6,616 nt of DNA from an uncultured Pseudomonadota bacterium (lineage in GTDB: Bacteria > Pseudomonadota > Gammaproteobacteria > Steroidobacterales > Steroidobacteraceae): the NCBI GenBank assembly GCA_903890265.1, contig CAITAM010000507.1:1-6616 (forward strand), written 5' to 3'. Below, piece by piece: positions 5,854-6,616 of the stretch; within the stretch, counting starts at the first letter, position 1, and each line of letters starts with the position of its first letter. Both the position numbers and the translations under genes were made by a program. Under the pieces are notes generated by a model. That model was not told where the DNA came from, ran no database searches, and saw nothing but the letters and a program-made list of their open reading frames with translations.

Positions 5854-6616
5854 ATGAAAAGCTCCTCCGACCGCGCCGCCGCCAAGTCCCTCGCCCCGCT
5901 GCGCAGCCTGCTGCCGTTTCTGGCGCCGTACCGGGCCCGTCTCATCGCCGCGCTGATCTCGCTCGTGGTGGCTGCCGCCGCCATGCTCGCGCTGCCGGTC
6001 GCGCTGCGCCAGGTCATTGACCGGGCACTGAAGGCCAAGGACCCGGCCACGATCAATATCTACTTCGCCGGGTTCCTGGGCGCCGCGGTCGTGTTCGGCG
6101 TCTTCGCGGCCCTGCGTTTCTACCTCGTGAGCTCGCTCGGCGAACGGGTCATCGCGGATATCCGCACCCGGGTCTACGCGCGCGTCATCCGCATGGACCC
6201 GACCTTCTTCGAGGTGACCCGCACCGGCGAGGTGCTGTCGCGACTGACCACCGACACCACCCTGGTGCAGGCCATCGCCGGGGTGAACCTCTCCATCACG
6301 CTGCGCTCAATCCTGAACGGTGCCGGCGCGCTGACGATGCTCGCCCTGACGAGCCCGCAGCTGACCGGCGTCATCGTGCTCATGATCCCGGTGATCGTCC
6401 TGCCGCTGATCACGATGGCGCGCCGGCTGCGCGGCCTGTCGCGCGACTCGCAGGACCGGGTCGCCGACACCAGTGCGCTCGCCGACGAGACGCTGAACGC
6501 CATGCAGACGGTGCAGGCCTTCACGCTCGAGGACCTGCAGACGCGCCGCTACGCCGACGCTGTCGAGAGCGGCTACGAGACGGCACGCCGGCGGATCCGG
6601 GTGCGGGCGGCCCTGA
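5854..6616 (+). CDS. ABC exporter, MsbA-related permease/ATPase fusion, N-terminal part
   Basis: The frame is open from ATG 5854 to the window edge (254 codons) with no stop, so the gene continues to the right. The visible part is the transmembrane domain of a type IV ABC exporter. LRSLLPFLAPYRAR (16-29) is the elbow region, followed by a membrane helix at about 30-50 (LIAALISLVVAAAAMLALPV). A second helix spans about 70-92. Then comes the cytoplasmic coupling region with GERVIADIRTRVYARVIRMD, the signature-like FFEVTRTGEVLSRLTTDTTLVQ (119-140), and helices at about 150-166 and 170-188. It continues with RDSQDRVADTSALADETLNA and VQAFTLEDLQ, which match exporter family patterns and best resemble the MsbA_rel subgroup (TIGR02204). 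Walker A/B and the signature motif should lie beyond the edge. The upstream AGGGG is only one base from the ATG, an unusually short spacing. The substrate (lipid, drug or peptide) cannot be told from this part. Confidence 0.92.
   Translation, partial: MKSSSDRAAAKSLAPLRSLLPFLAPYRARLIAALISLVVAAAAMLALPVALRQVIDRALKAKDPATINIYFAGFLGAAVVFGVFAALRFYLVSSLGERVIADIRTRVYARVIRMDPTFFEVTRTGEVLSRLTTDTTLVQAIAGVNLSITLRSILNGAGALTMLALTSPQLTGVIVLMIPVIVLPLITMARRLRGLSRDSQDRVADTSALADETLNAMQTVQAFTLEDLQTRRYADAVESGYETARRRIRVRAAL

Overview
The window is a GC-rich stretch of a proteobacterial chromosome, probably from a gammaproteobacterium of the Xanthomonadales, Steroidobacterales or Nevskiales type. The clues are the very G/C-biased third codon positions, a housekeeping sigma factor ending like RpoD of beta/gammaproteobacteria, a DUF1840 protein, and a secreted subtilase whose C-terminus resembles a GlyGly-CTERM sorting tag. 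The exact lineage cannot be fixed from this sequence. No mobile element, tRNA, rRNA or CRISPR array was seen.

Layout: (1) The last 219 codons of rpoD occupy the left edge on the + strand and end at 662, just before a long GC hairpin. (2) Three genes on the - strand (3197 to 703, read leftward) form a probable operon of envelope proteins converging on rpoD. In order they are a glycine-zipper lipoprotein, a secreted Gly/His/Tyr-rich DUF6515-like protein, and a second lipoprotein of unknown function. The first two share a split two-cysteine module, so they are paralogous in part. (3) A 227-bp divergent spacer separates that operon from a large + strand gene (3425-5470). This gene encodes a secreted S8 (subtilisin-like) serine peptidase with signal peptide, propeptide, intact Asp/His/Ser triad, an Ig/PKD-like domain and a Gly-rich, hydrophobic, Arg-Arg C-terminal tail. 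(4) A small DUF1840 gene on the - strand overlaps the end of the peptidase gene tail to tail by 17 bp. (5) Divergent from it, a + strand ABC exporter (MsbA-related permease/ATPase type) begins at 5854 and runs off the right edge. Only its transmembrane half is visible.

How the genes relate: apart from rpoD and DUF1840, the window is about the cell envelope. The three-gene operon supplies two outer-membrane-type lipoproteins and one exported protein, and the peptidase is exported and probably surface-sorted. The ABC exporter is a separate unit. No pathway joins all of these genes. The two observations most worth following are the paired cysteine module, split by a glycine zipper in one paralogue, and the putative rhombosortase-type tail on the peptidase. 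I found no convincing sign of an entirely new system.
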